Source of the DNA: Blautia hansenii DSM 20583
GTDB lineage: Bacteria > Bacillota > Clostridia > Lachnospirales > Lachnospiraceae
Assembly (NCBI RefSeq): GCF_002222595.2
Contig: NZ_CP022413.2
Coordinates: forward strand, 2,565,501 to 2,629,500
DNA: 64,000 nucleotides
Direction of reading: 5' to 3'
Part shown: in pieces, positions 1 through 8,172 of the stretch
How positions within the stretch are numbered: position 1 is the stretch's first letter
Layout: the number at the start of each line of letters is the position of its first letter
Notes under the pieces: generated by a model
The model's database searches: none
The model's input: only the letters and a program-made list of their open reading frames with translations
Told to the model about the DNA's origin: nothing
Made by a program: the position numbers and the translations under genes

Positions 1-178
1 CGCTGTTCATCATGTCAATAATTTCCGCCTTTGCCTTTGTCACTTCCATCATAGCTGTTTGGGTTTCAATAGCATTAAAGATATAAAAAACTGCCACACC
101 TAAAATCAACGTAAAAAAATACACCGAATAATCCCGAATACTCTTCTTAAAATTCTTTCTGGAAAGATTAAACAACAT
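1..178 (-). CDS. Bce-type ABC transporter permease (FtsX-like), 5' part only
   Basis: This is the start of a gene that runs off the left edge of the window, so only about 59 codons are visible. The protein begins MLFNLSRKNFKKSIRDYSVY and then has one hydrophobic segment at about residues 22-38, the usual first helix of a BceB-type permease. Its ATG overlaps the 3' end of the ATPase gene by 11 bases, so the two are translationally coupled. In this family the permease carries ten helices and a large extracellular loop that senses or handles cell-wall-active peptides such as bacitracin. The family assignment rests mostly on the neighbours (BceA-like ATPase, BceS-like kinase, BceR-like regulator), because the diagnostic parts lie outside the window. 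Confidence 0.75.
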   Translation of the reverse strand, partial: MLFNLSRKNFKKSIRDYSVYFFTLILGVAVFYIFNAIETQTAMMEVTKAKAEIIDMMNS

Positions 179-935
179 GATTTAAGTCACCTCCCAGAAG
201 TGAAATCACATGAATAATTTCATTAAAAAATTCTTTCCTGTCGTTGTTTCCTTTTCTCAGCTCATGAAACAGCTTACCATCTTTCATAAACAGAACACGT
301 TTTGCATAACTTGCTGAAAAAGCATCATGGGTTACCATTAAAATCGTAGCCTGCAGCGCCTCGTTCATATATTGAAGACTGCTAAGAAACATACCTGCAC
401 TTTGAGAATCCAATGCCCCTGTGGGTTCATCGGCTAAAATCAAAGAAGGCTCTGTTACCATTGCTCTTGCACAGGCAATTCTTTGACGTTGACCACCTGA
501 CATTTCATAAGGATATTTTTTTAAGGTTTCTTCTACATTGAGTTTTTCACTGATCTCTCTGACTTTTTTCTTGATTTCATCTGGTTTTTTCCCTTGTATC
601 TGAAGAGCAAGCGCAATATTATCAAAGGCATTTAAAGTATCTAAAAGATTAAAATCCTGAAAAATAAATCCCAACTGCTCTCTTCGAAACTTCATTAATG
701 CATTGCCTTTTAGTTTTGTAATATCCTGTCCTTTCAGCAAAACATGACCGCTTGTTACCTTATCAATAGTAGAAATACAGTTTAAAAGTGTTGTTTTTCC
801 AGAGCCGCTGGCCCCCATAATTGCTGTAAATTCTCCTTTATTTACCTGAAAGCTAATATCATTTACTGCCTTCGTAAGGCTTGTTTTATTACCATAAAAT
901 TTCACCAGATTTTGAACTTCTAATAATGTTTCCAT
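168..935 (-). CDS. Bce-type ABC transporter ATP-binding protein
   Basis: Cytoplasmic ATPase of 255 residues for a MacB/BceA-type ABC transporter. The Walker A motif GASGSGKTT is at 41-49, the signature SGGQR at 146-150 and Walker B LILADE at 165-170, followed by the PTGALDS D-loop typical of this subfamily. It should energise the permease that starts at 178 and so export peptide antibiotics or release them from their targets. The start is supported by GGAGG a few bases upstream. A palindrome plus a consensus -10 element lies directly upstream, matching the BceR-controlled promoters known from Bacillus (see 966-1007). The substrate cannot be read from the sequence. Confidence 0.9.
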   Translation of the reverse strand: METLLEVQNLVKFYGNKTSLTKAVNDISFQVNKGEFTAIMGASGSGKTTLLNCISTIDKVTSGHVLLKGQDITKLKGNALMKFRREQLGFIFQDFNLLDTLNAFDNIALALQIQGKKPDEIKKKVREISEKLNVEETLKKYPYEMSGGQRQRIACARAMVTEPSLILADEPTGALDSQSAGMFLSSLQYMNEALQATILMVTHDAFSASYAKRVLFMKDGKLFHELRKGNNDRKEFFNEIIHVISLLGGDLNHVV

Positions 936-965
936 GTCATACCTCCAATTTATTTTTCAAGTATC

Positions 966-1007
966 ATTATAGTTTTTTTATCTTATACAAACCATTTTTT
1001 TGTATAA
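966..1007 (-). promoter_or_regulatory. Promoter and BceR-type operator for the ABC transporter
   Basis: On the minus strand a perfect inverted repeat with arms TTATACAAA and TTTGTATAA (983-1007, 7-base centre) stands 11 bases upstream of a consensus -10 hexamer TATAAT (966-971). There is no recognisable -35 box, and the palindrome occupies its place. That is the layout of response-regulator-activated promoters such as bceAB. Binding by the regulator at 2041-2709 is inferred. Confidence 0.65.
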
Positions 1008-1035
1008 AATAACCTTACATTACTGTAAGGTTATT
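1008..1035 (-). terminator. Hairpin at the 3' end of the histidine kinase gene
   Basis: A 12-bp perfect stem (1008-1019 with 1024-1035) and a 4-base loop. On the minus strand it is followed by TTTTATAC. It overlaps the stop codon of the kinase gene and separates the sensor operon from the transporter promoter. Confidence 0.65.
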
Positions 1036-2044
1036 TCAAAACATCCAGATACTCATTTTCGTAAAATTCTATGGTAATTTCTGTGTACTCCCCTTCTTTT
1101 GACTGCACAGCCAATCTATGTCCCAGACGTTTACAAAGCGTATTGCATAAATACAATCCCATTCCCGTAGAAGCCTGATGTGTTCTGCCGTTCTTACCGG
1201 TAAACGACTTTTCAAAAACTCTTGGCAAATCTTCTGTCGCAATTCCAATCCCGTTGTCCCAAATATGGAGAAAACTATGCTTTCCATCTTGATGACTCCA
1301 TATCCGAATTATACTGTCTTCTTTCTTATACTTCACTGCATTACTGATAATCTGCCCCAAAATAAATCGCATCCATTTCTCATCTGTATAAACGGAAATA
1401 TCCTGTGTTTCCTGCACAATTTTTATCTTATTTAAAATCAGACTATCTCTGTTTTCAGAAATACACTGATTAGTAAGTTTTTTTAAAGAATGGGGAGCAA
1501 TCCTATAATCCTTTTCCGGAACTTCACTTCTAAGATAATAGAGCACCTGTTCAACATAGCCTTCAATCCGCCCTACCTGCTCCTTTAAAGTTCTGGCTGA
1601 TGTACCTTTATACTCATGGAGAATAAGACGAATACTGGCAATAGGAAGTTTTACCTCATGTACCCATGTTTCTATATAGCGTTTAAATTCATTGTTTTTT
1701 CGTATTTGAACAAAAATTTCGTCATTCATGGATTTCTGCATTTCTGATACCACGTCATACAAAATCTGCCCTTCCAGAAATTCCGGTTTTTCCAACATTT
1801 CCATTAGCAAATACTTTTCTTCTAGCTGTTGAAGCTTCTGCTCCAGTTCTCTATAAAATCCCTTTTTCCTGTTATAACCATAAATTCCTGCTGCAAGAAA
1901 TCCCAAAAACAAAACTGTAAGAACAAAAATTTGTAACGTCATACTTAAATTAAAAAGCAGAAAAATACCCTCTGTAATTCCCATACATATCAGAAAAATC
2001 AGAATACAAACCCCATGGTCTTTTAGATATTCTTTTATACTCAT
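1031..2044 (-). CDS. BceS-type sensor histidine kinase
   Basis: Intramembrane-sensing histidine kinase of 337 residues. Two membrane helices (about 12-32 and 38-57) are joined by an extremely short loop, so there is no extracellular sensor domain. This is the hallmark of kinases that sense through a partner BceAB transporter. The phospho-acceptor is His129 in the motif WVHEVKLP, followed by the N box (ISNAVKYKKE) and a G box ending GMGLYLC. Its ATG overlaps the response regulator stop by 4 bases (ATGA). The kinase should phosphorylate that regulator when the adjacent transporter meets its peptide substrate. Confidence 0.88.
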   Translation of the reverse strand: MSIKEYLKDHGVCILIFLICMGITEGIFLLFNLSMTLQIFVLTVLFLGFLAAGIYGYNRKKGFYRELEQKLQQLEEKYLLMEMLEKPEFLEGQILYDVVSEMQKSMNDEIFVQIRKNNEFKRYIETWVHEVKLPIASIRLILHEYKGTSARTLKEQVGRIEGYVEQVLYYLRSEVPEKDYRIAPHSLKKLTNQCISENRDSLILNKIKIVQETQDISVYTDEKWMRFILGQIISNAVKYKKEDSIIRIWSHQDGKHSFLHIWDNGIGIATEDLPRVFEKSFTGKNGRTHQASTGMGLYLCNTLCKRLGHRLAVQSKEGEYTEITIEFYENEYLDVLK

Positions 2045-2709
2045 ACTAAGATATATCCCTGCCTTCTTCTTGTCTCAATTACATCTGTAAGCTCTACTTC
2101 CTCCAACTTTTTTCTCAGTCGGTTGATATTTACCGTCAGCGTATTATCATCTACAAAGTCATTGCAGTCCCATAAATAATCCATAAGCTCGTCTCTTGAT
2201 ACAATTTTGCCCCTGTTTTTTAACAGATAATGAAAAATAGAAATCTCATTTTTAGACAGTACGATTTCCCTGTCCTGATAGCGCAAGGTGCTCTTTAAAG
2301 GATTTAAAAACACGCCTCTGTATTCTAACTCTTCCTGCTTTTCCTGTGGTTTTAATCTACGAAAAAGTGCTTCTATTTTCAGCAACAAAAGCGCCGGATT
2401 ATAGGGCTTTGTAATATAATCATCTGCCCCATAGCTCATAGCCAGAATTTCATCCGTTTCCCCTGTTTTACTGGTAAGCATAATCACCGGAACATCCGAA
2501 ATCCTCCTCAGATTTCTTAAAATTTCCTGCCCGTTTGTGCCGGGCAAAATAATGTCCAAGAGAACTAAATCTGCTTTTTCCTCTGCAATCTGCTGTTCCG
2601 TCTTCTCAAATCTTACAATCTGACATACCTCATATCCGTTTTCTCTAAGCAGAGCTGTAAGTGCCTCACGCAAAACTTTATCATCTTCTATTACTATAAT
2701 TTTCTTCAT
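2041..2709 (-). CDS. BceR-type response regulator (OmpR family)
   Basis: Response regulator of 222 residues: receiver domain (about 1-120, phospho-acceptor Asp52 in LVLLDIILPG, conserved Lys in YITKPYNP) and an OmpR/PhoB winged-helix DNA-binding domain (about 125-222). It is the cognate partner of the overlapping kinase gene and is expected to activate the transporter promoter at 966-1007. Only 8 bases separate it from the stop of mgtE upstream. It may therefore be transcribed partly from the M-box-controlled mgtE promoter; an internal promoter inside mgtE was not searched for. Confidence 0.88.
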   Translation of the reverse strand: MKKIIVIEDDKVLREALTALLRENGYEVCQIVRFEKTEQQIAEEKADLVLLDIILPGTNGQEILRNLRRISDVPVIMLTSKTGETDEILAMSYGADDYITKPYNPALLLLKIEALFRRLKPQEKQEELEYRGVFLNPLKSTLRYQDREIVLSKNEISIFHYLLKNRGKIVSRDELMDYLWDCNDFVDDNTLTVNINRLRKKLEEVELTDVIETRRRQGYILV

Positions 2710-2717
2710 AATCTACC

Positions 2718-3521
2718 TCAAACTACACCCAATAATTTTGTTGCTATGGTAAAGTATATCATAATAGAGCCGGCATCTACAATGGTAGTAATTAAAGGTG
2801 CTGCCATAATTGCGGGGTCTAAATGAAGCTTTCCCGCAAACAAAGGAAGAACACATCCAATAAGCTTTGCCATGAAAATCGTAGCTGTCAGAGAAATTGC
2901 GATTAAGACAGCCAACATTCCATTATGATAACGCAATAGAATATATATGCCATTAACGGCAGCCAATCCCAAGCTTACCAGCAGTGCAACTCTTACTTCT
3001 TTAAACATTACCTTGAAAATATCACGAAAACCAATTTCATCAAGAGCAATTCCCCGAATAATCAAAGTAGAACTCTGAGAACCACAATTTCCTCCTGTAT
3101 CCGTAAGCATGGGAATAAAGGAAACTAAAAGGGGCACTGCTGCAAAAGCTGACTCATAATGAGCAATAATCGTCTGAGTAATGGTTGCGGAAAGCATCAA
3201 AAACAGCAGCCAGCCAATACGGTTCTTTGCATGAATAAGTACAGACGTATCAAAATACTGTTTTTCTTGCACTTCCCTTGTATTCTGCCCATCTTTCTCC
3301 GTAAATGTCTTCGCCAAACAGCTTTGCATATCGTCATCTAACTGAGCAAATACCTTTTCTTTCTTAGGTGTTTCAATAAGGCCAAAAGCTTCTCTTCTCT
3401 CTTTCTCCTTCAATTCTCCAAGAAGTTCGGCAATGGTTGCAGTATCCATATCTTCCAGAATACTTTTCACTGCTTTGAACTCTTTCATCTCTAACAAGTC
3501 CGTAAAAATTTGTCTGTTCAT
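2718..3521 (-). CDS. mgtE: MgtE-family magnesium transporter lacking CBS domains
   Basis: Membrane magnesium channel/transporter of 267 residues; full MgtE proteins have about 450. The first ~90 residues resemble part of the MgtE N domain. The transmembrane region begins at about residue 100, with the family motif DTGGNCGSQ at 141-149 and about five helices to the C terminus. The CBS pair that normally lies between the two and gates the channel by magnesium is missing. The M-box riboswitch immediately upstream makes the function secure. The start has a modest ribosome binding site (GAAGG). No remnant of the CBS region is visible, so the short form looks like a natural variant and not a frameshift. 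Confidence 0.85.
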   Translation of the reverse strand: MNRQIFTDLLEMKEFKAVKSILEDMDTATIAELLGELKEKERREAFGLIETPKKEKVFAQLDDDMQSCLAKTFTEKDGQNTREVQEKQYFDTSVLIHAKNRIGWLLFLMLSATITQTIIAHYESAFAAVPLLVSFIPMLTDTGGNCGSQSSTLIIRGIALDEIGFRDIFKVMFKEVRVALLVSLGLAAVNGIYILLRYHNGMLAVLIAISLTATIFMAKLIGCVLPLFAGKLHLDPAIMAAPLITTIVDAGSIMIYFTIATKLLGVV

Positions 3522-3625
3522 TGCAATACCTTCTTTCTGTATTTATTTTTTTCGCTATTTTATTGATACAATAACCGGCATCTGCTTCCATTGCTCTCAC
3601 CTCTCTTTCTATTGATTACAAAGCA

Positions 3626-3666
3626 TTTTTTCTTACATAGGACGCAATTCCCTATGTAAGAAAAAA
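3626..3666. repeat. Dispersed palindrome with ACGCAATT loop (copy A)
   Basis: A long AT-flanked inverted repeat whose inner stem CTTACATAGG pairs with CCTATGTAAG around the loop ACGCAATTC. The same stem and loop recur at 36570-36602 and 49100-49139, there attached to a longer GC-rich repeat. Confidence 0.7.
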
Positions 3667-3690
3667 ACCTTCCGGTAAAATTCCGGAAGG
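3660..3690 (-). terminator. Intrinsic terminator of the M-box riboswitch
   Basis: On the minus strand the stem CCTTCCGG/CCGGAAGG is followed by a run of seven T. It sits directly after the M-box aptamer and before mgtE, as the expression platform that ends transcription when magnesium is plentiful. Confidence 0.85.
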
Positions 3691-3696
3691 TCTCGC

Positions 3697-3866
3697 TTCT
3701 ATTTCTGAGTGCCACGTACAAGCTTTAGTATCACAGGGCATATAAATTGCATTAGGTTATGCCTTCCACGACATAGCCTGCTAACCAGCGCATTGTGTCT
3801 CCACAAATCTGCGGCAGCAATCTTAGGTCTCCCAAATCCCTGTGGTAACCTCACCTACCGATTTTT
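3697..3866 (-). promoter_or_regulatory. M-box (ykoK leader) magnesium riboswitch
   Basis: Read on the minus strand, this leader has the conserved blocks of the M-box aptamer in order: GGTAGGTGAGG near its 5' end, GATTGCTGCCGCAG about 45 bases on, and ACTAAAGCTTGTACG near the 3' end. These align with the Bacillus mgtE leader as I remember it (GTTAGGTGAGG, GCTGCTGCC, GCTAAAGCTCTACG). It lies between a consensus promoter and an intrinsic terminator, upstream of an MgtE gene. Magnesium binding should favour the terminator. Confidence 0.9.
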
Positions 3867-3869
3867 CTC

Positions 3870-3899
3870 ATCATACTTCTTCTTATACTGCTTTGTCAA
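3870..3899 (-). promoter_or_regulatory. Promoter of the M-box/mgtE transcript
   Basis: TTGACA (3894-3899), 18-base spacer and TATGAT (3870-3875) on the minus strand. Transcription would start within a few bases of the first conserved block of the M-box. Confidence 0.75.
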
Positions 3900-3914
3900 C
3901 CCCAAATAAAGCTT

Positions 3915-4088
3915 TTAAACAAATTGATTTCTGTCTAAATCGTAAACATAGTCAATGCCTGACAGCTTCATCTGAATTTCTTCTGCATTCAAGCCTTTGT
4001 CTTCACATAAACCTTCAAAGGAAGAATAAAAATCTCGAAGCTGTGTGTTTATATAGCTTAAAAGCATTACAGGATCTTTCGGTATCAT
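3915..4088 (-). CDS. Small DUF4250-type protein
   Basis: A 57-residue protein beginning MIPKDPVMLLSYINTQLRDF and ending LDRNQFV. Both ends match the DUF4250 family of small Firmicute proteins as I recall it. GGAG lies 7 bases before the ATG. The gene starts 12 bases after the clpB stop on the same strand and is probably co-transcribed with clpB. No enzymatic motif or membrane segment is visible and the function is unknown. An alternative upstream ATG in another frame stops after two codons and can be ignored. Confidence 0.8.
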   Translation of the reverse strand: MIPKDPVMLLSYINTQLRDFYSSFEGLCEDKGLNAEEIQMKLSGIDYVYDLDRNQFV

Positions 4089-4100
4089 TGCATTTCTCCT

Positions 4101-6692
4101 TTACTCCATATACTTCTCATGGGCAACTAATTCATCGTTTTCCACATCAATGACAATCCTGCTGCCTGCGCTGATATTTCCTGCAAGAATTAACTTTGCA
4201 GTCAAAGTCTCCACATATTTTTGTACATATCTCTTTAAAGGACGAGCGCCATAGACAGGATCATATCCGCCCTCAATAATATAATCTTTTGCAGCTTTTG
4301 TCAATTCTATGGATAACTCTTGGTCTTTTAATCGCTTATTTAAGTCTGCCAAAAGGAGCTCTACAATACCTCCGATATTGTCTTTTGTCAGTGGTTTAAA
4401 CATAATCATTTCATCCAGACGGTTCAAAAATTCCGGTCTGAAATGCGCTCTTAAATCACGCTCCACCGCCTCTCTGGCTTCCTGTTTTATCTCACCGTTT
4501 TCCTCAATTCCTTCCAAAAGATACGGGGAACCAATATTGGAGGTCATAATTAAAATTGTGTTTTTAAAGTCTACGGTTCTGCCTTGGGAGTCAGTAATAC
4601 GTCCATCATCCAGCACTTGCAAAAGCACATTAAATACATCAGGATGTGCCTTCTCAATTTCATCAAAAAGGACTACGGAATATGGTTTTCTTCGTACTGC
4701 TTCTGTAAGCTGTCCGCCTTCTTCATATCCTACATATCCCGGAGGCGCTCCGATGAGTCTGGATACCGAATATTTCTCCATGTATTCACTCATATCAATA
4801 CGAACCATATTCTGCTCATCATCGAAAAGTGTAGCCGCCAGAGTCTTGGCAAGCTCTGTCTTACCTACGCCGGTAGGGCCTAAAAACAGGAAAGAACCAA
4901 TAGGTTTTGTAGGATCTTTAATACCTGCTTTGGAACGGATAATGGCATCGGTAACCTTTGTTACACCTTCGTCCTGACCAATGACACGTTTATGAAGCTC
5001 TTCCTCCAGATGCAGGATTTTTGTTCTTTCTCCCTCTGTCAGCTTTGCTACCGGAATACCCGTCCAACGGGAAATAATTCTGGCGATTTCTTCATCTGTA
5101 ACGCTTTCATGAACCAGAGATAAATCCTGATTTTTCACCTTTTCTTCCTCTGCCTGCAACTGTTTCTGAAGCTTCGGAAGTTCTCCGTACTGAAGCTTTG
5201 CAGCTTCGTCTAAATCATAATTTCTCTGTGCTTTTTGAATTCTGTTATTCATATCTTCAATCTGCTCACGAAGCTTCTGAAGGCGTTCTACGGTAGATTT
5301 TTCATTATCCCACTGGGCCTTCTGCGCATTAAAACTGTCTCTTAGCTCAGCCATTTCCTTCTGCAAAGCTACTAATCTGTCCTGACTTAATCTGTCATTT
5401 TCTTTCTTTAACGCAGCTTCTTCAATCTCCATCTGCATGATTTTTCTTCGCATTTCATCCAATTCCGTAGGCATGGAGTCCAGCTCTGTTTTAATCAATG
5501 CACAGGCTTCATCAACTAAGTCAATGGCCTTATCCGGAAGAAAACGGTCGCTGATATATCTGTCAGAAAGTGTAGCTGCCGCAACCAAAGCGCTGTCTGT
5601 AATCTTTACTCCATGGAAGACCTCATAGCGTTCTTTCAAGCCTCGCAGAATAGAAATCGTATCTTCCACAGTCGGTTCGTCTACGGTTACAGGCTGAAAT
5701 CTTCTTTCCAATGCAGCATCTTTTTCAATATACTGACGATACTCATCAAGAGTAGTTGCACCGATACAATGCAGCTCACCTCTTGCCAGCATTGGCTTTA
5801 ACATATTACCGGCATCCATGGCTCCGTCTGTTTTTCCTGCACCCACAATCAAATGAAGCTCATCAATAAAGAGAATAATCTGCCCTTCACTTTTTCGTAC
5901 TTCTTCCAAAACAGCCTTTAATCTTTCCTCAAATTCACCACGATATTTTGCACCTGCGACCAGCGCACCCATATCCAACGCAAATATTTTTTTATCTTTC
6001 AATCCTTCCGGTACATCACCTTGGACAATACGCTGTGCCAGTCCTTCTACCGCTGCTGTTTTACCGACACCCGGTTCACCGATTAACACAGGATTGTTCT
6101 TGGTTTTTCTGGAAAGAATACGGATAACATTACGAATTTCCGCGTCTCTTCCGATTACAGGGTCCAGTTTCTGCTCTCTTGCCTTTTCTACTAAATCCTG
6201 TCCGTATTTATTCAAGGTGTCATAGGTTACTTCCGGATTATCCGTTGTCACTCTCTGATTTCCTCTTACTGTGCTGAGAGCCTGTAAAAAACGTTCTCTG
6301 GTAATCCCGTACTCATTCCAAATTTTCTTCATAGAAGGGCTTGGATTATTCAGCAATGCCAAAAATAAATGCTCTACGGAAACATATTCGTCTCCCATGG
6401 TTTTTGCCTCATCCTCAGCAGTTACTAATGCCTTATTTAAGTATTGTCCGATATAAGGCTGCCCTCCTGATACCTTTGTTCTTGCATTCAAAGCCTGCTC
6501 TACTCGATTAAGAAAATGTTCTTTTTGAATTTCCATTTTCTCAATCAGCTTTAAAATCAGACTGTCCTCCTGCTTTAATAAATTGTATAACAAATGCTCC
6601 TGTTCGACTTCCTGATTGCCAAATTCATAAGCAGTTTTTTCTAAATCCTGAACAGCCTGAAGTGATTTCTGCGTAAATTTACTGATATTCAT
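4101..6692 (-). CDS. clpB: ATP-dependent chaperone ClpB
   Basis: Hexameric AAA+ disaggregase of 863 residues that works with DnaK to rescue aggregated proteins. It has the double Clp N domain (1-145), the first AAA+ module with Walker A GEPGVGKT, the long coiled-coil middle domain (about 395-530) that distinguishes ClpB from other Clp ATPases, the second AAA+ module with GPTGVGKT, and the C-terminal D2-small domain. The start is placed at the ATG after GGAGGG, giving MNISKFTQK; the 24 upstream in-frame codons overlap the promoter and are not coding. Regulation is probably by heat shock through a CIRCE-like element overlapping the -35 box. Confidence 0.95.
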   Translation of the reverse strand: MNISKFTQKSLQAVQDLEKTAYEFGNQEVEQEHLLYNLLKQEDSLILKLIEKMEIQKEHFLNRVEQALNARTKVSGGQPYIGQYLNKALVTAEDEAKTMGDEYVSVEHLFLALLNNPSPSMKKIWNEYGITRERFLQALSTVRGNQRVTTDNPEVTYDTLNKYGQDLVEKAREQKLDPVIGRDAEIRNVIRILSRKTKNNPVLIGEPGVGKTAAVEGLAQRIVQGDVPEGLKDKKIFALDMGALVAGAKYRGEFEERLKAVLEEVRKSEGQIILFIDELHLIVGAGKTDGAMDAGNMLKPMLARGELHCIGATTLDEYRQYIEKDAALERRFQPVTVDEPTVEDTISILRGLKERYEVFHGVKITDSALVAAATLSDRYISDRFLPDKAIDLVDEACALIKTELDSMPTELDEMRRKIMQMEIEEAALKKENDRLSQDRLVALQKEMAELRDSFNAQKAQWDNEKSTVERLQKLREQIEDMNNRIQKAQRNYDLDEAAKLQYGELPKLQKQLQAEEEKVKNQDLSLVHESVTDEEIARIISRWTGIPVAKLTEGERTKILHLEEELHKRVIGQDEGVTKVTDAIIRSKAGIKDPTKPIGSFLFLGPTGVGKTELAKTLAATLFDDEQNMVRIDMSEYMEKYSVSRLIGAPPGYVGYEEGGQLTEAVRRKPYSVVLFDEIEKAHPDVFNVLLQVLDDGRITDSQGRTVDFKNTILIMTSNIGSPYLLEGIEENGEIKQEAREAVERDLRAHFRPEFLNRLDEMIMFKPLTKDNIGGIVELLLADLNKRLKDQELSIELTKAAKDYIIEGGYDPVYGARPLKRYVQKYVETLTAKLILAGNISAGSRIVIDVENDELVAHEKYME

Positions 6693-6735
6693 AAAAAATC
6701 CCTCCATTTGTACTATTTTCTTTTGTTCTAGTGCT

Positions 6736-6778
6736 ACTATAACACTAATTATTAGCCAAGTCAACAGACGAGTGCCAA
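6736..6778 (-). promoter_or_regulatory. clpB promoter with degenerate CIRCE-like operator
   Basis: On the minus strand TTGACT (6759-6764), a 17-base spacer and TATAGT (6736-6741). Overlapping the -35, positions 6752-6778 read TTGGCACTC-N9-CTTGGCTAA on the minus strand. The first arm matches CIRCE (TTAGCACTC) at 8 of 9 positions, the second matches only 5 of 9, and the 9-base spacing is exact. Control by HrcA is therefore possible but not certain. Confidence 0.6.
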
Positions 6779-6887
6779 TGTAATTATAAAAAATTTATGA
6801 ACAAAATGGTATACACCCCTTTACAAACTCCTGTTCCTGCTTTAGACTATATGGGATTTTGTATTTTAAAGAAAGGAATTTTAACCA

Positions 6888-8072
6888 TTGTTTAGTAGTA
6901 AAACTCAAAACAAACAGCTTTTGTGCAGCTATGGCGTTTTTATTATCAACGGCATGCTTGCATTATCTATCGGCTCTCTCCTGCCTTATATCAGAGATGC
7001 CAGAGGACTGGAATACGCCTTTTGCGGTATGATTGTCAGTCTTCACTCTGTGGGAAATCTGATTTCCAGCTTTGCCTCCGGTACATTACCGGCTTTTCTG
7101 GGAAGGAAAAAAAGTATTCTGCTTTTTAATGCTTTCTTTGCTCTTTCCTTTTTCATTATTATCTTTTCTGATAATAATTACATGCTGGCGCTCTCCTTTT
7201 TCTTAACAGGTATGGCACGAGGAGCTACCAGCAATTTTTGTAACCAATCCATCAACGAATTAGCTCCGGGAAAAGCTTCTCTTTTAAATGGGCTTCATGC
7301 AATGTTTGCTATTGGTGCATTTACTTTTCCGCTGCTTCTCATTGCTCTTACAAAAAATAATCCTGACAACTGGATTTATGCCTGCTATTTTATGTTAATT
7401 ATGGGGATTTTAAGCTGGATTATGTACTTTATTATCCCCAATTCTGAAGGTTTCACAACAGGAACAAAGAAACAAACTGCTTCCGGCTTTGCATTTTTTA
7501 AGGAACCTCTGTTTTATCTCTGTACTTTGACAATGTTTTTTTACTTATGTGCAGAACAGGGTGTTATCGGCTGGATGATTACCTATTTTAAAGACACCGG
7601 ATTGCTTCCGCAGTCACTTTCACAGGCTACCGCCAGTGTTTTATGGATTATGATTTTAGCAGGAAGACTTTTAACTGCATGGCTTTCTACAAAAGTGCAG
7701 AAAGAATGGCTGCTTCTTTGTATGGGATTTGGTCTGGTAGCATTCTTCCTTTTATTATTGTTCAGCTCTACGACACCGTTTATTCTCATAGGTATTATGG
7801 GCTTTGGTTTCAGCATGGCAGGACTTTATCCTACAACTGTTTCCTTTGCAGGAAGTATTATTCAGAAGTATACCCTTGCATGGAGCTTTATCTTAACCAT
7901 CGCAAGCTTAGGGGCAATTATCATGCCTTCCATTATCGGTAAAATCGCAGAAACAGCAGGAATTTACTACGGTATGCAATCGATTATCGCCGTTGTAATC
8001 ATAGATTTTATTTGTGTCGTTCTGCTGGTAAGCTATATTCGGAAATTAAGAAAGAAAAACATTCCGGTATAA
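6888..8072 (+). CDS. Major facilitator superfamily transporter
   Basis: Integral membrane protein of 394 residues with about twelve hydrophobic helices. The loop between helices 2 and 3 carries the MFS signature in the form SGTLPAFLGRKKS (about residues 64-76). The start is a TTG preceded by GAAAGGA about 10 bases upstream; no in-frame ATG lies near. The substrate is not evident. The overall pattern resembles the FucP/TsgA-like sugar or drug branches of MFS, but I cannot decide. It stands alone, divergent from clpB and followed by a terminator. Confidence 0.8.
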   Translation: MFSSKTQNKQLLCSYGVFIINGMLALSIGSLLPYIRDARGLEYAFCGMIVSLHSVGNLISSFASGTLPAFLGRKKSILLFNAFFALSFFIIIFSDNNYMLALSFFLTGMARGATSNFCNQSINELAPGKASLLNGLHAMFAIGAFTFPLLLIALTKNNPDNWIYACYFMLIMGILSWIMYFIIPNSEGFTTGTKKQTASGFAFFKEPLFYLCTLTMFFYLCAEQGVIGWMITYFKDTGLLPQSLSQATASVLWIMILAGRLLTAWLSTKVQKEWLLLCMGFGLVAFFLLLLFSSTTPFILIGIMGFGFSMAGLYPTTVSFAGSIIQKYTLAWSFILTIASLGAIIMPSIIGKIAETAGIYYGMQSIIAVVIIDFICVVLLVSYIRKLRKKNIPV

Positions 8073-8092
8073 ACATTAGGTAAAATTAAAAA

Positions 8093-8160
8093 GGAGTTGT
8101 CGTGTTAAATCATATCCTGAATATTTATATATTTCTGGATAATGTTTAAATGACAACTCC
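8093..8160. terminator. Bidirectional terminator hairpin
   Basis: GGAGTTGTC at 8093-8101 pairs with GACAACTCC at 8152-8160 around a long, partly self-complementary loop. It is flanked by A-rich sequence on the left and T-rich on the right, between convergent genes. Confidence 0.65.
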
Positions 8161-8172
8161 ATTTTTTATATC

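Noticed and set aside
3373..3591. A 72-codon minus-strand frame with a good ribosome binding site (GAGAGGTGAGAGCA) between the M-box and mgtE
   Set aside because: About 150 bases overlap mgtE in another frame and the product matches nothing I know. It could be a leader frame coupled to mgtE, but I see no supporting structure, so I do not list it as a gene.
4309..4977. A 222-codon open frame on the plus strand opposite clpB
   Set aside because: It lies wholly antisense to a strongly conserved gene, has no ribosome binding site and a low-complexity Ser-rich product; it is a shadow of clpB.
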